Source: Pseudomonas matsuisoli
Lineage (GTDB): Bacteria > Pseudomonadota > Gammaproteobacteria > Pseudomonadales > Pseudomonadaceae
Reading direction: 5' to 3'
DNA: 64,000 bases
Assembly (NCBI RefSeq): GCF_014647635.1
Contig: NZ_BMPO01000012.1
Coordinates: forward strand, 47,323 to 111,322
Made by a program: the position numbers and the translations under genes. Positions within the stretch are counted from its first letter, which is position 1, and every line of letters begins with the position of its first letter. Below are positions 15,745 to 24,891 of the stretch, in pieces. The notes beneath the pieces are model-generated. The model did not search any database. It saw nothing but the letters and a program-made list of their open reading frames with translations, and had not been told where the DNA came from.

Positions 15745-18375
15745 ATGAAAACCCATCTTGATACCGCGCAACGCGCGGCAGCCGAGGTGCTGCAGCTTCC
15801 TGTGCCCTCGCGGCTCGGGATGCTGCGTTTCGAACGCATTAACGAGCCGGCTTGGGCACTGCTGTTCATCGATCCCGCGAGCGAGCGCCTTCTAGGCGTT
15901 CCGGCCGCCGATCTTTGCTCTTTGTTGGACGCGCCCTTCGCCAGCTTGATGGCGCCGCAGACGCGCTATCGACTGCACGACGAAATTCAACAGCAGTTGG
16001 CCGAACACAACCGCTACACCGTTCAGTACCTTTGCCACACCCCCTGTGGGACGCGCCGCTTGATCGAAACGGGCGAAGTGACTCAACAGCATGGCCGCGC
16101 CCTGCTGCACGGCTACATGGTGGTATCGCCCGAGCCTGACGTGAGTCGGGATAGCGTCGACCTGCACAGCTGTACATCGCCGCCGCCGAGCCAGCGGACC
16201 GAAACGCATCAAAAGCTCATCCTCACCCTGGCGCGACAGCGCTACGAATCCGAAGACCCGTCGCTGGAAGCGGCCGAGCTAATCGCTCGCTCCGCAGCCG
16301 ATATCTATGAGACGAGCCGCTCCAGCATCTGGCGCCTCGTGGGCGATACGCTCGTACCGGTCTACTGCTACAACCGCGAGCAAAATGCGGCAGAGCAGCT
16401 CGACCCGATCGACCTGAAGCATTTTCCAGCCTATCTCCAGACGCTCAACAGCGACCGCGCCATCGCTGCTTCGGCGGCGCACCTCGACGCGCGCACCGCG
16501 GAGCTCGTGAAGCTTTGGGCACCCGAGGGCACGCCCTCCGCCCTACTCGACGCGGGCATCCGAATCGATGGGCAGATCGTCGGGGTACTGTGCCTTGAGG
16601 AGTCCAACCGAACCCGCGATTGGCAGCCAGACGAAATCGCGTTCGCAGGCGAACTTGCAGACCAATACGCCCAGGTGATGGCGAACCAGGAACGGCGCAG
16701 TGCCACGAATGCGCTCTTTCTATTCCAGCGCGCGGTAGAACAGAGCGTCAGCGCCTTCCTGCTGGTGGATCGCGACGGGTACATCGAGTACGTCAACCCC
16801 AGCTTCATGCACATCACGCAATATGCAGCAGAGGATGTGAAGGGCCGCCGCCTGTCCGAATTGCCGGCCCTAGAAAACCTCAGCGAACTCATCAGCGACG
16901 CGCAATCGGTACTGGTGGACCATAACGGGTGGCAAGGGGAATTTCGCAGCCGCCGCAAGAATCTGGAGCCTTATTGGGGGCAGCTGTCGCTGTCGAAGGT
17001 CTTCGGCGAAAGCGGTGAGCTGACGCATTACATCGGCATCTACGAAGACATCACCGAAGCCAAACTGGCCCAACAGCGGATCGAAAAGCTGGCCTATACG
17101 GACAACCTCACAGGTATCGGCAACCGACCCTTTTTCATCCGTAGCCTCGAAGAGCGATTCGAGCAGGGCGATAGCCAACCGCGAAGCCTGCTGCTCGTGG
17201 ATATCGATAACTTCAAACGCATCAACGACAGTCTCGGGCACCAGACTGGCGACAAGCTGCTGTTCAGCCTCGCGCGGCGTCTGCGCGACGTCTTGAACAC
17301 CGGCGACATCTTGGCGCGCTTCGCCAGTAACGAGTTCGCCCTGCTAATCGACAACGCCGACCTCGAAAGCGGTCGCCTGCTCGCGCAAAAGGTCCTGTAC
17401 ACGCTCGACAAGCCATTGTTCGTTGACGGCCAGCTCATCAACATCACGGGGTCGGTGGGCGTTGCCTGTACCCCCGACCACGGAACCGACCCGCAAACCG
17501 TGTTGAAACACGCGGGTCTTGCGCTGCACAAAGCCAAAGCCAATGGCAAACATCAGTTGCAGGTCTTCACCGAAGCATTGAATGCCGAAGCGAGTTACAA
17601 GCTGTTCCTGGAGAACAATCTGCGGCGTGCGCTGGACCAGAACGAGCTCGAAGTGTTCTACCAACCCAAGCTTTGCCTACGCAGCGGCCGTTTGTTGGGA
17701 CTGGAGGCCCTGCTACGGTGGAATCACCCAGAGCGCGGCATGATCCGTCCGGACCAGTTCATCAGCGTCGCCGAAGAGACCGGCTTGATCGTCCCTATCG
17801 GCAAATGGGTCATCCGTGAGGCCTGCCGCATGAGCCGCCAAATGCAGGCAGCCGGCCTTGGGCGTATTCAGGTCGCGATCAACCTGTCACCGAAGCAATT
17901 TTCCGACGCGGATTTGGTGGATTCGATTTCCAGCATCCTCGACGAGGAGCAGCACGAAGCCGAGCTGCTGGAACTGGAGCTGACCGAAAGCCTGCTGCTC
18001 GATGCCACCGATGACACCCGCCAACAGCTCAACCGCTTGAAGAGTCTCGGCTTGACCCTGGCCATGGATGACTTCGGCACGGGTTACTCGTCGCTGAGCT
18101 ATTTGAAGAAATTTCCCATCGACGTGATCAAGATCGATCGCACCTTCGTCAAGGACATCCCTGACAACCAGGACGACATGGAGATCACCTCCGCTGTGAT
18201 TGCCATGGCCCACAATCTCAAGCTGCGCGTCGTGGCCGAAGGCATCGAGACCAGCGAACAGCTCGCCTTCCTACGGCGGCAACATTGCGACATCGGCCAG
18301 GGTTACCTGTTCGACAAACCGATTTCGCCGCTCGAGCTGCTCACCAGCCTGCGCCGCTACCCCCGCCGCGGTTGA
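15745..18375 (+). CDS. dipA: cyclic-di-GMP phosphodiesterase DipA (degenerate GGDEF + active EAL)
   Basis: About 876 residues. It hydrolyses c-di-GMP and in P. aeruginosa promotes biofilm dispersion and swarming. Order of parts: N-terminal sensory region, GAF-like region (about 170-310), PAS domain (about 330-445), GGDEF domain with degenerate ASNEF at residues 527-531 (so no cyclase activity expected), and an EAL domain with LEALLRW at 653-659, DDFGTGYSSL at 775-784 and VVAEGIET. All EAL metal ligands that can be read are present. ATG 15745 (MKTHLDTAQRAAAEVLQLPV) fits known DipA starts, though no good Shine-Dalgarno is visible; 15736 (ATG) and 15715 (TTG) are alternatives. It is followed by msrA, as in PAO1 (PA5017-PA5018). 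Confidence 0.93.
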   Translation: MKTHLDTAQRAAAEVLQLPVPSRLGMLRFERINEPAWALLFIDPASERLLGVPAADLCSLLDAPFASLMAPQTRYRLHDEIQQQLAEHNRYTVQYLCHTPCGTRRLIETGEVTQQHGRALLHGYMVVSPEPDVSRDSVDLHSCTSPPPSQRTETHQKLILTLARQRYESEDPSLEAAELIARSAADIYETSRSSIWRLVGDTLVPVYCYNREQNAAEQLDPIDLKHFPAYLQTLNSDRAIAASAAHLDARTAELVKLWAPEGTPSALLDAGIRIDGQIVGVLCLEESNRTRDWQPDEIAFAGELADQYAQVMANQERRSATNALFLFQRAVEQSVSAFLLVDRDGYIEYVNPSFMHITQYAAEDVKGRRLSELPALENLSELISDAQSVLVDHNGWQGEFRSRRKNLEPYWGQLSLSKVFGESGELTHYIGIYEDITEAKLAQQRIEKLAYTDNLTGIGNRPFFIRSLEERFEQGDSQPRSLLLVDIDNFKRINDSLGHQTGDKLLFSLARRLRDVLNTGDILARFASNEFALLIDNADLESGRLLAQKVLYTLDKPLFVDGQLINITGSVGVACTPDHGTDPQTVLKHAGLALHKAKANGKHQLQVFTEALNAEASYKLFLENNLRRALDQNELEVFYQPKLCLRSGRLLGLEALLRWNHPERGMIRPDQFISVAEETGLIVPIGKWVIREACRMSRQMQAAGLGRIQVAINLSPKQFSDADLVDSISSILDEEQHEAELLELELTESLLLDATDDTRQQLNRLKSLGLTLAMDDFGTGYSSLSYLKKFPIDVIKIDRTFVKDIPDNQDDMEITSAVIAMAHNLKLRVVAEGIETSEQLAFLRRQHCDIGQGYLFDKPISPLELLTSLRRYPRRG

Positions 18376-18518
18376 GGCAAGCCTTTCTCACCGCATGACC
18401 GTACACCGCCTGCGGTGTACCCTCTGCCCTGGAGGGTGTCTTACCTGTTAGGGTCGGCTACATGCACCCGCAACGTTGCACACCTGCGCGTCTTCGCGCC
18501 CTTATCGACGGAGCTCCT

Positions 18519-19166
18519 ATGGTCTTGCGCTCGCAAATTCTCGCTCACAAGCTCGAACTGCCTACAGCTGAACAGGCCCTACCGGGACGCGCTATCCCAC
18601 TCGCGATACCGGATGCCCATTACGTCAACGGCAACCCGCTCAAGCCGCCGTTTCCGGAGCACTTGCAGGTCGCAATCTTCGCGATGGGCTGTTTCTGGGG
18701 CGCCGAGCGCCGCTTCTGGCAGCAGCTCGGTGTGTGGACGACCGCAGTGGGCTATGCAGGTGGCTTCACGCCGAATCCGACCTACGAAGAAACCTGCTCC
18801 GGCCTGACCGGGCACACCGAAGCGGTGCTCGTGGTGTTCGATCCACAGGTCACGTCCTACGAGGCGTTGTTGAAGGTGTTCTGGGAAGCGCATAACCCGA
18901 CCCAAGGTATGCGCCAGGGCAATGACACCGGCACCCAATACCGGTCGGCAATCTACTGGCTGGATGAGAGCCAGCGCGATGCGGTCATTGCTAGCCAGCA
19001 AGCGTTTCAGTCCGAGCTGAACAGGGCCGGGCTTGGCGAGATCACGACCGAGATTGCCGAAGCGCCGACGTTTTATTACGCCGAGGCTTATCACCAGCAG
19101 TATTTGGCGAAGAATCCCAATGGGTATTGTGGGCTGGGTGGAACGGGAGTTTGTTTACCGGGGTGA
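18519..19166 (+). CDS. msrA: peptide methionine-(S)-sulfoxide reductase
   Basis: 215 residues. Reduces methionine-S-sulfoxide in oxidised proteins, using thioredoxin. The active-site GCFWG is at residues 57-61, with catalytic Cys58. The C-terminus [12 protein letters not shown] carries the two resolving cysteines. ATG 18519 follows GGAG at 5 bases and gives the conserved start [20 protein letters not shown]; the frame's earlier ATG (18462) would add 19 unconserved residues. It is transcribed in the same direction as dipA after a 143-base gap. Confidence 0.96.
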   Translation: MVLRSQILAHKLELPTAEQALPGRAIPLAIPDAHYVNGNPLKPPFPEHLQVAIFAMGCFWGAERRFWQQLGVWTTAVGYAGGFTPNPTYEETCSGLTGHTEAVLVVFDPQVTSYEALLKVFWEAHNPTQGMRQGNDTGTQYRSAIYWLDESQRDAVIASQQAFQSELNRAGLGEITTEIAEAPTFYYAEAYHQQYLAKNPNGYCGLGGTGVCLPG

Positions 19167-19224
19167 ATTCCCCTTACCTATTTCAGCGCGCCAAACAACA
19201 AACTGTGTGGAAGAGACAACGGTC

Positions 19225-19253
19225 TTGTAGGAGCGGGCTTGCCCGCGAAAGCG
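19225..19253 (+). repeat. REP element downstream of msrA
   Basis: Contains the palindrome GCGGGCTTGCCCGC at 19233-19246 with the usual flanks GTAGGA and GAAAGCG. It shares 27 identical bases, in inverted orientation, with 3143-3169. Confidence 0.88.
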
Positions 19254-19326
19254 ATGAAGAATTCAGCAGAAATTTTCGGAAGAACCCTGTTCTCCCGCGT
19301 GTCGTAGGCGGTGTGATAACTCCGCA

Positions 19327-19600
19327 TTGGAGGGGCGTGATCTCGAGACCACCTCCAAAGAATTAACGAGTCGCCTATTCGCTGAGGTTTCGCCCCTCAC
19401 GGGCGACTCACTTTTGCCAGTCGCGGCTACGCGCCCCGGACAAAAGTAAGCAAAAACGCTTGCCCCCTCATCCGGCCCTGCGCTGCGCTACGGGTTCGTT
19501 CATTCCATCGTCGTTTCAGAGGCACGTCGCGAAGGGCCATCCATGGCCCATCGCGCCTCTCGCTGCATCCATGCCGCTCAACCTCTGAAACGACGATTCC
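19327..19600. repeat. hairpin-rich intergenic element (four inverted repeats)
   Basis: Four inverted repeats occur in about 270 non-coding bases: TTGGAGG (19327-19333) with CCTCCAA (19352-19358); GAGTCGCC (19368-19375) with GGCGACTC (19402-19409); ACTTTTG (19410-19416) with CAAAAGT (19441-19447); and a 16-bp perfect stem, ATCGTCGTTTCAGAGG (19507-19522) with its complement at 19582-19597. The last encloses a second hairpin (CGCGA/TCGCG and GGGCCAT/ATGGCCC, 19528-19555). The small ORFs here lack any protein-like character. The middle part, around CACTTTTG...CAAAAGTAAGCAAAA, resembles an interspersed intergenic repeat seen in pseudomonads and related genomes (from memory, unverified). Function unknown. 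Confidence 0.65.
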
Positions 19601-19656
19601 ATTCACCCTTCTCAAGGGGCAGGCAGCGTCACCTCTAGACCGCGAGCATTCTGTAG

Positions 19657-21096
19657 CTACTGCTGTTCCCACCCTCCTCCTAACGCCAAAAACAAATTCA
19701 CCTGACTCACCGCCACCTGCGTTTCCGCCGCAGCCAGCTGCGCATGAATATCCGTCAACGCGCGCGTCGCTTCCAAATCCGCGACGAACGATTCACGCCC
19801 AGCCTGATAAAACTCCCGAGTTTGCTGAGCAGCCTTTTCCGCTGACTGAGCCGCATCCGCCAGCGCATCACGGCGCTGCAGGGAGGCGTCGTATTGCGAC
19901 AAACTCGTTTGCGCTTCGCGTACGGCATTGAGCACAACACCGTCGAAGTGAGCGAGGGCCGCCTGGCTCGACGCCTCGGCTTGGGCGATTCGTGCACGAG
20001 CGCCGTTGGCGGGTACGGTCCAGCTGATAAGTGGGCCAAATCCCCAGCGCCGAGTGGCTGGCTTGCCGATGTTGTCGACGATACCCACCGCGCCCACGGT
20101 CGCGCCGATACTGATGTCCGGATACAACTCACCCGTGGCAACACCGATCCGGGCGGTCGCGGCCGCGAGCTGGCGCTCAGCCTGGCGAATATCGGGCCGA
20201 CGCTTGAGTAGTTCGGCTCCGTCACCCACCGGCAGCGGTTGTGTGATTTTTGGCAGCGTCGAGCATTGGTCGATGCCCGCAGGCAACTGATCGACAGGGA
20301 CCGCCAACAGCATCGCCAGGCGATAAAGGCCGGTCTGACGCTCGGCCTCGTAACGCGGAAGGTCGGCGCGCAGCGATTTGAATTGCGTCTGTGAGCGGAT
20401 GACCGCCGTCTCATTGCCCCGCCCGGCTTCCCGTAATCGACGAGTCAGATCAAGACTCTGCTGCTGAAGGTCCAGCGCATTCTCAGCGATGTGTAGCTCC
20501 TCGTTCGCCGCACACACCTGCACGTAAGACCGCGCAACGTCAGCCGCGATGGTAATGCGTGAGAGATCTGCCGCCGCCTGGGCCGCATCAGCCGTCGCCT
20601 CGGCCGACTCAACACCCCGTTCCAGTACGCCGAACAGATCGAACTGATACGAAGTGCTGACGCTGAGATCCGCAACATTCGCCACTGGCACCTTGTCAGT
20701 CAGCAAGAAGGCTTCCCCGGACTCCTGGAGACGCTGCCCCCCGGCCTTCGCACTATGAGTGAAGCCACCGGCATCGCGCGCTTCGTCGACTCCAGCGCGA
20801 GATCTAGCGAGATTCGCTGCCGCCACCCGCAGATCGGCGTTGGAAGCCAAAGCACGTGCGATCAGGTCATCCAGCTGAGGATCGCGGTACAGCTGCCACC
20901 AATTGGACGGCATAGGCGCAGAGACCACATTTCCGCTCCCACCCGAAAGATTGCCCTGCAAATCGGCACGCTGCACGGCCGCCCCTTCAGGCAGATGGTA
21001 ATCAGGACCGACCGTCTGGCAGGCCGTGAGGAATAACGACAGGGATACCGCCAACAAGCCTTGGCTGCGACGACTCAAATGCGATCGTCGCGTCAT
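19657..21096 (-). CDS. outer-membrane efflux lipoprotein (OprM/NodT family)
   Basis: 479 residues; TolC-like outer-membrane channel of a tripartite exporter. A signal peptide ends in the lipobox LTAC with Cys26 as the lipidated residue, followed by GPDYHLP, as is usual for NodT-type factors. The long helical halves (SNADLRVAAANLARSRAGVD near 80-100 and DIRQAERQLAAATARIGVAT near 300-320) are typical. The ATG overlaps the stop of the adaptor gene (ATGA). It is the last gene of the MarR-FUSC operon and supplies the outer-membrane exit. Confidence 0.92.
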   Translation of the reverse strand: MTRRSHLSRRSQGLLAVSLSLFLTACQTVGPDYHLPEGAAVQRADLQGNLSGGSGNVVSAPMPSNWWQLYRDPQLDDLIARALASNADLRVAAANLARSRAGVDEARDAGGFTHSAKAGGQRLQESGEAFLLTDKVPVANVADLSVSTSYQFDLFGVLERGVESAEATADAAQAAADLSRITIAADVARSYVQVCAANEELHIAENALDLQQQSLDLTRRLREAGRGNETAVIRSQTQFKSLRADLPRYEAERQTGLYRLAMLLAVPVDQLPAGIDQCSTLPKITQPLPVGDGAELLKRRPDIRQAERQLAAATARIGVATGELYPDISIGATVGAVGIVDNIGKPATRRWGFGPLISWTVPANGARARIAQAEASSQAALAHFDGVVLNAVREAQTSLSQYDASLQRRDALADAAQSAEKAAQQTREFYQAGRESFVADLEATRALTDIHAQLAAAETQVAVSQVNLFLALGGGWEQQ

Positions 21097-21977
21097 TGCG
21101 CGTCCTCATGCTGCGCGTCGATTAGCGAAACCGTCGCCGTACGACCGGCGATCATGCGGAAGTCCTCGGGAACCTCGTCGAAGGCGATACGTACCGGGAT
21201 CCGCTGCGCCAGACGCACCCAGCTGAAAGCGGGGTTCACGTTCGGTAGCAGGTTCGAGCTGCTGCTGCGATCCCGATCTTCGATGGCAGCGACGATGCTT
21301 TCGACATGACCGCGCAATTGCGCGTCGTCCCCCATCACGCGGATATCGACGGCTTGGCCCAGGCTGATGCCTGGTAACCGGGTCTCCTCGAAATAGCCAT
21401 CGATGTGAAATGACTCGCCATCCACCACCGACAAGATAGGTCGCCCAGCCGTTACGAACTCGCCGGCTCGCGGCGCCCTATCGTTCACATAACCGTCTAC
21501 CGGACTACGCACGACCGAACGTTCCAGGTTCAATTTCGCCGTATCGACCGCCACCTTCGCTTCGGCCAATGCCGATTGCGCACGTGCCTCGCGAGACACG
21601 CTTTCCTCGAGGATTTCCGCTGCCACCAGATTGCCGAGCTTGCGATTCCGCTGCGCTTCACGATGTGCCTGGGCATAGGTTTCCTGACGATCCGCCTGGC
21701 TTGCTTCCGCCTGGCGCAAGGCAAGCGCGAAACGCGCCTGGTCGATGGTGAACAGCACATCGCCACGGTGGACGGTCGCGTTGTCGTGAACATCGACTTT
21801 CTCGATCAGGCCGGACACATCCGGTGCGATCTGGATCACGTCCGCCCGGATATGCCCGTCCCGCGTCCAGGGCGCGAACATGTAGTAGACGACCATCCGC
21901 CAGATGAATACGACAGCGAATGCCACCATCAAGCACGTCAGGATGACGCGCCCCAGGGTCAGTACAGGTTTTTTCAT
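21093..21977 (-). CDS. membrane fusion (periplasmic adaptor) protein, AaeA/EmrA-like
   Basis: 294 residues. One N-terminal membrane anchor (ILTCLMVAFAVVFIWRMVVYY), then a biotinyl-lipoyl-like half (GHIRADVIQIAPDVSGLIEK), a coiled-coil hairpin rich in Ala/Gln/Glu, and the second half (VRSPVDGYVNDRAPRAGEFV), the HlyD family layout. ATG 21977 overlaps the stop of the small DUF1656 gene; the longer upstream frame is not supported. It should bridge the FUSC inner-membrane pump and the outer-membrane channel. Confidence 0.92.
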   Translation of the reverse strand: MKKPVLTLGRVILTCLMVAFAVVFIWRMVVYYMFAPWTRDGHIRADVIQIAPDVSGLIEKVDVHDNATVHRGDVLFTIDQARFALALRQAEASQADRQETYAQAHREAQRNRKLGNLVAAEILEESVSREARAQSALAEAKVAVDTAKLNLERSVVRSPVDGYVNDRAPRAGEFVTAGRPILSVVDGESFHIDGYFEETRLPGISLGQAVDIRVMGDDAQLRGHVESIVAAIEDRDRSSSSNLLPNVNPAFSWVRLAQRIPVRIAFDEVPEDFRMIAGRTATVSLIDAQHEDAQ

Positions 21978-22180
21978 TGCATCAGACTTCGGCAGAGAAA
22001 ATCGACAGCGCAGAGCAGTACGGCATACAGCGCCACATTGAACAGCGCCCGGTGCCACACCAGGCGGTAAAAATGCAGATGGATCAGCAAACGGTTGAGT
22101 GGCAGGTAAAGCACGTACGTCGCGATCATCAGCACCAACAGCATCGGGAGGTAAACGCCCGCAATATCCACATCACCCAT
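21974..22180 (-). CDS. small DUF1656 (AaeX-like) inner-membrane protein
   Basis: 68 residues with two hydrophobic segments (about 9-28, GVYLPMLLVLMIATYVLY, and 43-64). It matches the DUF1656/AaeX family that accompanies AaeA/AaeB-type aromatic-acid exporters. ATG 22180 lies in a TGATG overlap with the FUSC stop; a GTG one codon earlier is possible. Role in the pump is unknown. Confidence 0.88.
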   Translation of the reverse strand: MGDVDIAGVYLPMLLVLMIATYVLYLPLNRLLIHLHFYRLVWHRALFNVALYAVLLCAVDFLCRSLMQ

Positions 22181-24264
22181 CACAACGGTGCTCCATCGAT
22201 ACCATAGGGGACCTCTTCAGCGTCTTCGCGGGGCGAGACCGCCTCGGTGCCAGGCATCAAGGCCAGGCGCAAGCCACTCAGCGCATGCAGGACATGCAGC
22301 GCGGCGTCTTCACCGGGCTCGCCCTGCTCCACAGCAAGACCGCGCCCGGCGCGACCCAGCGTGTTCAACAACGCGTCGGGCGGTACCAATCGCTCACCTG
22401 CGGCAACGCAACGGCGGAAATGCGCGCCGACCGCTTCGATCACCTCACGGATCTCATGCTGTGTGCCCGGCGAAAGCCGTGGCAGATAGGCCAAAAGATC
22501 GAGTAGGTTCAGCGCCACCCGCAGCTCGCGTAACGCCACGCTGCCGTCTTGCCCGGTCTGCGCAAGGCGCGGCAAGAGCTGCATTAGGCGATCGAGCATG
22601 CGGACCCCCATGCGGCGGTGCGCTGCCAACGTCGAGCGCTCACCCAAACTGGCAATGTCGCGCCAGGTCGAATGGGTCAAGCGCTTGGCGGCGAGCTCAG
22701 CGCCAAAGGGTCGCGCGATGAGCGTCCAGATGAACGCGAAGAGCAGGCCGACAGGCCCGGCCAGGTTGGCATTCGCAAAGCCTATGAAGTCGGCGTCATA
22801 CGTCTGCTGGACACTGATGAATGAGGCCGTATTCACCAAGGTGAGCAATGTCGGAAGAAAGAACTTGGGCTGAGCGGTGAGCGTGCCGATGCAGATCCAA
22901 GGGACAGCGAACGCTAGCACCAGCATCGGGAAGTCGCTCAGCATCGGCAGCACCCAGAACAGGTAGACGCCCGCCAGAATCACCGACACCGCGGTCCAGA
23001 AAAAGAACCGGTAGATCTGCGGCGCGGGGTCATCCATGGCGGCGAAGAAGCTGCAGGCAACGGCCGCGAGAATCACTGCACTGGCGCCATCCGTCCACCC
23101 CAGCAGGATCCAGCCCGCGGAAGCGATGCATATCGCAACGCTCGTGGACGCGGCGGAATACAGCATCAGCCCACGGTCGAAATACGGCGACAAGCGCCGC
23201 AGTCGCCAATGCCGATACACCGCTCTCCACGGCAACGTACCACCGGCTAATAGGGAAGCGCGCAGACTCAAGCAGTCCTGCCAGAGATCGATCCATTCGC
23301 CCAGGCGATAAAGCGCATTGGCCCGTAACGCCAAGCGTGAATCCGACAGCGCGGCTGGACCTGGTTCGACACGTTTTACCGCCAGCCATAACGCATCCCA
23401 CGAACCATCCGCCTCATCGAGCGGCGCATTCACCCACGCGCGGGCCTGATCCAATACGGGCTGAATGAGACGGAGCTGTTCCGGCGCCCGGCGTTCGAGC
23501 GCGGTCAATGCATCATCCAGAGCGTCAGCCGTTGGCATCAGGTGGATCATCCGCCCACGTAATTCCTGCGCGTAACGCACCGAGTGGGTGTGCGCGCCTT
23601 CATGAGGAAGCTGCCCGACCATCGGCTCAAGCGATGCGAACGTGCCGACCATCGATCCGCGCAGCGCGCCGATGGAGGCCGGGTCCGCTTCGCGCGCCAG
23701 ACATCCATCGAGGTAACGGCTGGCGTCCTTGAACCAGGTGTCCGCCGCATTGATAAGAGCCGGCTCCAACCGACGCGGCCAGAAAAGGCTCCCGACCACG
23801 GCGGCGCAGACGATGCCCAGGAGGATTTCCAAGGTTCGCGAATACGCGACATCGAACACGGTTTCGGGGTGGTTCACCGTGGGTAGCGCGATCAGAGGCA
23901 GGGTGTATCCCGCCAGCATCAGCACATAGCTGTTCGCGGTGCGCAGTTGCAGTGACATGAACAGCATTGTGCCCGTCCAAAGCGCGACCGCGATGCTGAG
24001 CAGTTCGGGCGTCTGGCTGAACAGGGGCACGAGAAACACCGCGGCCGACGCGCCGAGCAGCGTACCGATGGCCCGATAAAGCGCCTTCGAACTGGTCGGT
24101 CCCACAAAGGGGCTGGCCACGATATAGACCGTCGCCATCGCCCAATACGGTCGTGGTAACTGCATCAGCAATGCGATGTACAGCGCGAGCATGGACGCGG
24201 CGAACGTACGCACGCCGAAGAACCAGTCACGTCCAGGCGGAAAGCCGTCGAGAAATCCTTTCAA
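22180..24264 (-). CDS. FUSC/AaeB-family inner-membrane efflux transporter
   Basis: 694 residues. Two blocks of membrane helices (about 15-170 and 360-510) alternate with soluble regions, as in fusaric-acid-resistance (FUSC, PET family) and AaeB p-hydroxybenzoate efflux proteins. The N-terminal block has YWAMATVYIVASPFVGPTSS, the family's most conserved stretch. The start appears to be TTG at 24264, with AGGGG 8 bases upstream inside the end of the marR-like gene; no ATG is better placed. Likely exports aromatic acids or similar toxic anions with the adaptor and channel downstream; the substrate cannot be read from sequence. Confidence 0.9.
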   Translation of the reverse strand: MKGFLDGFPPGRDWFFGVRTFAASMLALYIALLMQLPRPYWAMATVYIVASPFVGPTSSKALYRAIGTLLGASAAVFLVPLFSQTPELLSIAVALWTGTMLFMSLQLRTANSYVLMLAGYTLPLIALPTVNHPETVFDVAYSRTLEILLGIVCAAVVGSLFWPRRLEPALINAADTWFKDASRYLDGCLAREADPASIGALRGSMVGTFASLEPMVGQLPHEGAHTHSVRYAQELRGRMIHLMPTADALDDALTALERRAPEQLRLIQPVLDQARAWVNAPLDEADGSWDALWLAVKRVEPGPAALSDSRLALRANALYRLGEWIDLWQDCLSLRASLLAGGTLPWRAVYRHWRLRRLSPYFDRGLMLYSAASTSVAICIASAGWILLGWTDGASAVILAAVACSFFAAMDDPAPQIYRFFFWTAVSVILAGVYLFWVLPMLSDFPMLVLAFAVPWICIGTLTAQPKFFLPTLLTLVNTASFISVQQTYDADFIGFANANLAGPVGLLFAFIWTLIARPFGAELAAKRLTHSTWRDIASLGERSTLAAHRRMGVRMLDRLMQLLPRLAQTGQDGSVALRELRVALNLLDLLAYLPRLSPGTQHEIREVIEAVGAHFRRCVAAGERLVPPDALLNTLGRAGRGLAVEQGEPGEDAALHVLHALSGLRLALMPGTEAVSPREDAEEVPYGIDGAPL

Positions 24265-24269
24265 GCCGG

Positions 24270-24719
24270 CTACCCCTGCGTCCCCGGCTCGAACAGCCGC
24301 AGCACACGCAGCGTGGCTTCCAGATCCGCCTTGGAGACGCCCGCCAGCACCTGGCGGCGCAATTCCACAAGACGCAGCTCAAGCGTGTCGGCCAGCGCTC
24401 GTCCGGTGTCGGTCAGGCTCAACGACTTGGCGCGTCGATCCAATGGATCTTCGCTACGACACACGTAGCCATTGGCGCAAAGCTGATCCAGCAAACGGAC
24501 GAGTGACGGTCCTTCGATGCCAGCGGCTTGGGCCACGGTGACCTGACGCACACCATCGCCAAGCCGTCCAATGACCAACAAGGGAGCGGCGCAGGCTTCG
24601 GAGATGCCGTGATTCATCAAGGCGGATTGGCACAGGCGCTTCCAGTTGCGGCTCGAGGACAACAGCAAGCCGGTAATCTGAAACTGCACTTGCGCCAGCT
24701 CATCCAATTGCAAGGACAT
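24270..24719 (-). CDS. MarR-family transcriptional regulator
   Basis: 149 residues with the MarR winged-helix fold: VTVAQAAGIEGPSLVRLLDQ (helix-turn-helix, about 60-80) and DPLDRRAKSLSLTDTGRAL (wing, about 92-110). It is the first gene of the efflux operon, so it most likely represses its own promoter and is released by a phenolic or other pump substrate, the usual MarR scheme. Confidence 0.93.
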   Translation of the reverse strand: MSLQLDELAQVQFQITGLLLSSSRNWKRLCQSALMNHGISEACAAPLLVIGRLGDGVRQVTVAQAAGIEGPSLVRLLDQLCANGYVCRSEDPLDRRAKSLSLTDTGRALADTLELRLVELRRQVLAGVSKADLEATLRVLRLFEPGTQG

Positions 24720-24780
24720 AAATAGTTCGCTAGCTATTGATTAATGCACGTTAGTTTATGTCCATATGTTTCGGCGTCAA
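24720..24780 (-). promoter_or_regulatory. promoter of the marR-efflux operon with candidate MarR operator
   Basis: Read on the minus strand: -35 TTGACG (24775-24780), 16-base spacer, -10 TAAACT (24753-24758), predicted start near 24746. Between this and the gene, 24720-24738 holds an imperfect inverted repeat, AATAG-8-CTATT, of the size bound by MarR dimers. Placement downstream of the start point would suit self-repression. Confidence 0.5.
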
Positions 24781-24891
24781 GGTGGTTGCGACGACCGTCG
24801 TTCGGAATCGGCGCATTGGTGATCGATTTCCGGCCAGCGAGATCAGACCGTAAGGTGGGTTAGCCCGTTAAGGCGACGCAACTGCATTCGC

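Noticed and set aside
19427..19672. 81-codon minus-strand ORF after the efflux operon
   Set aside because: It lies in the hairpin-rich repeat element and has no ribosome site or protein-like composition.
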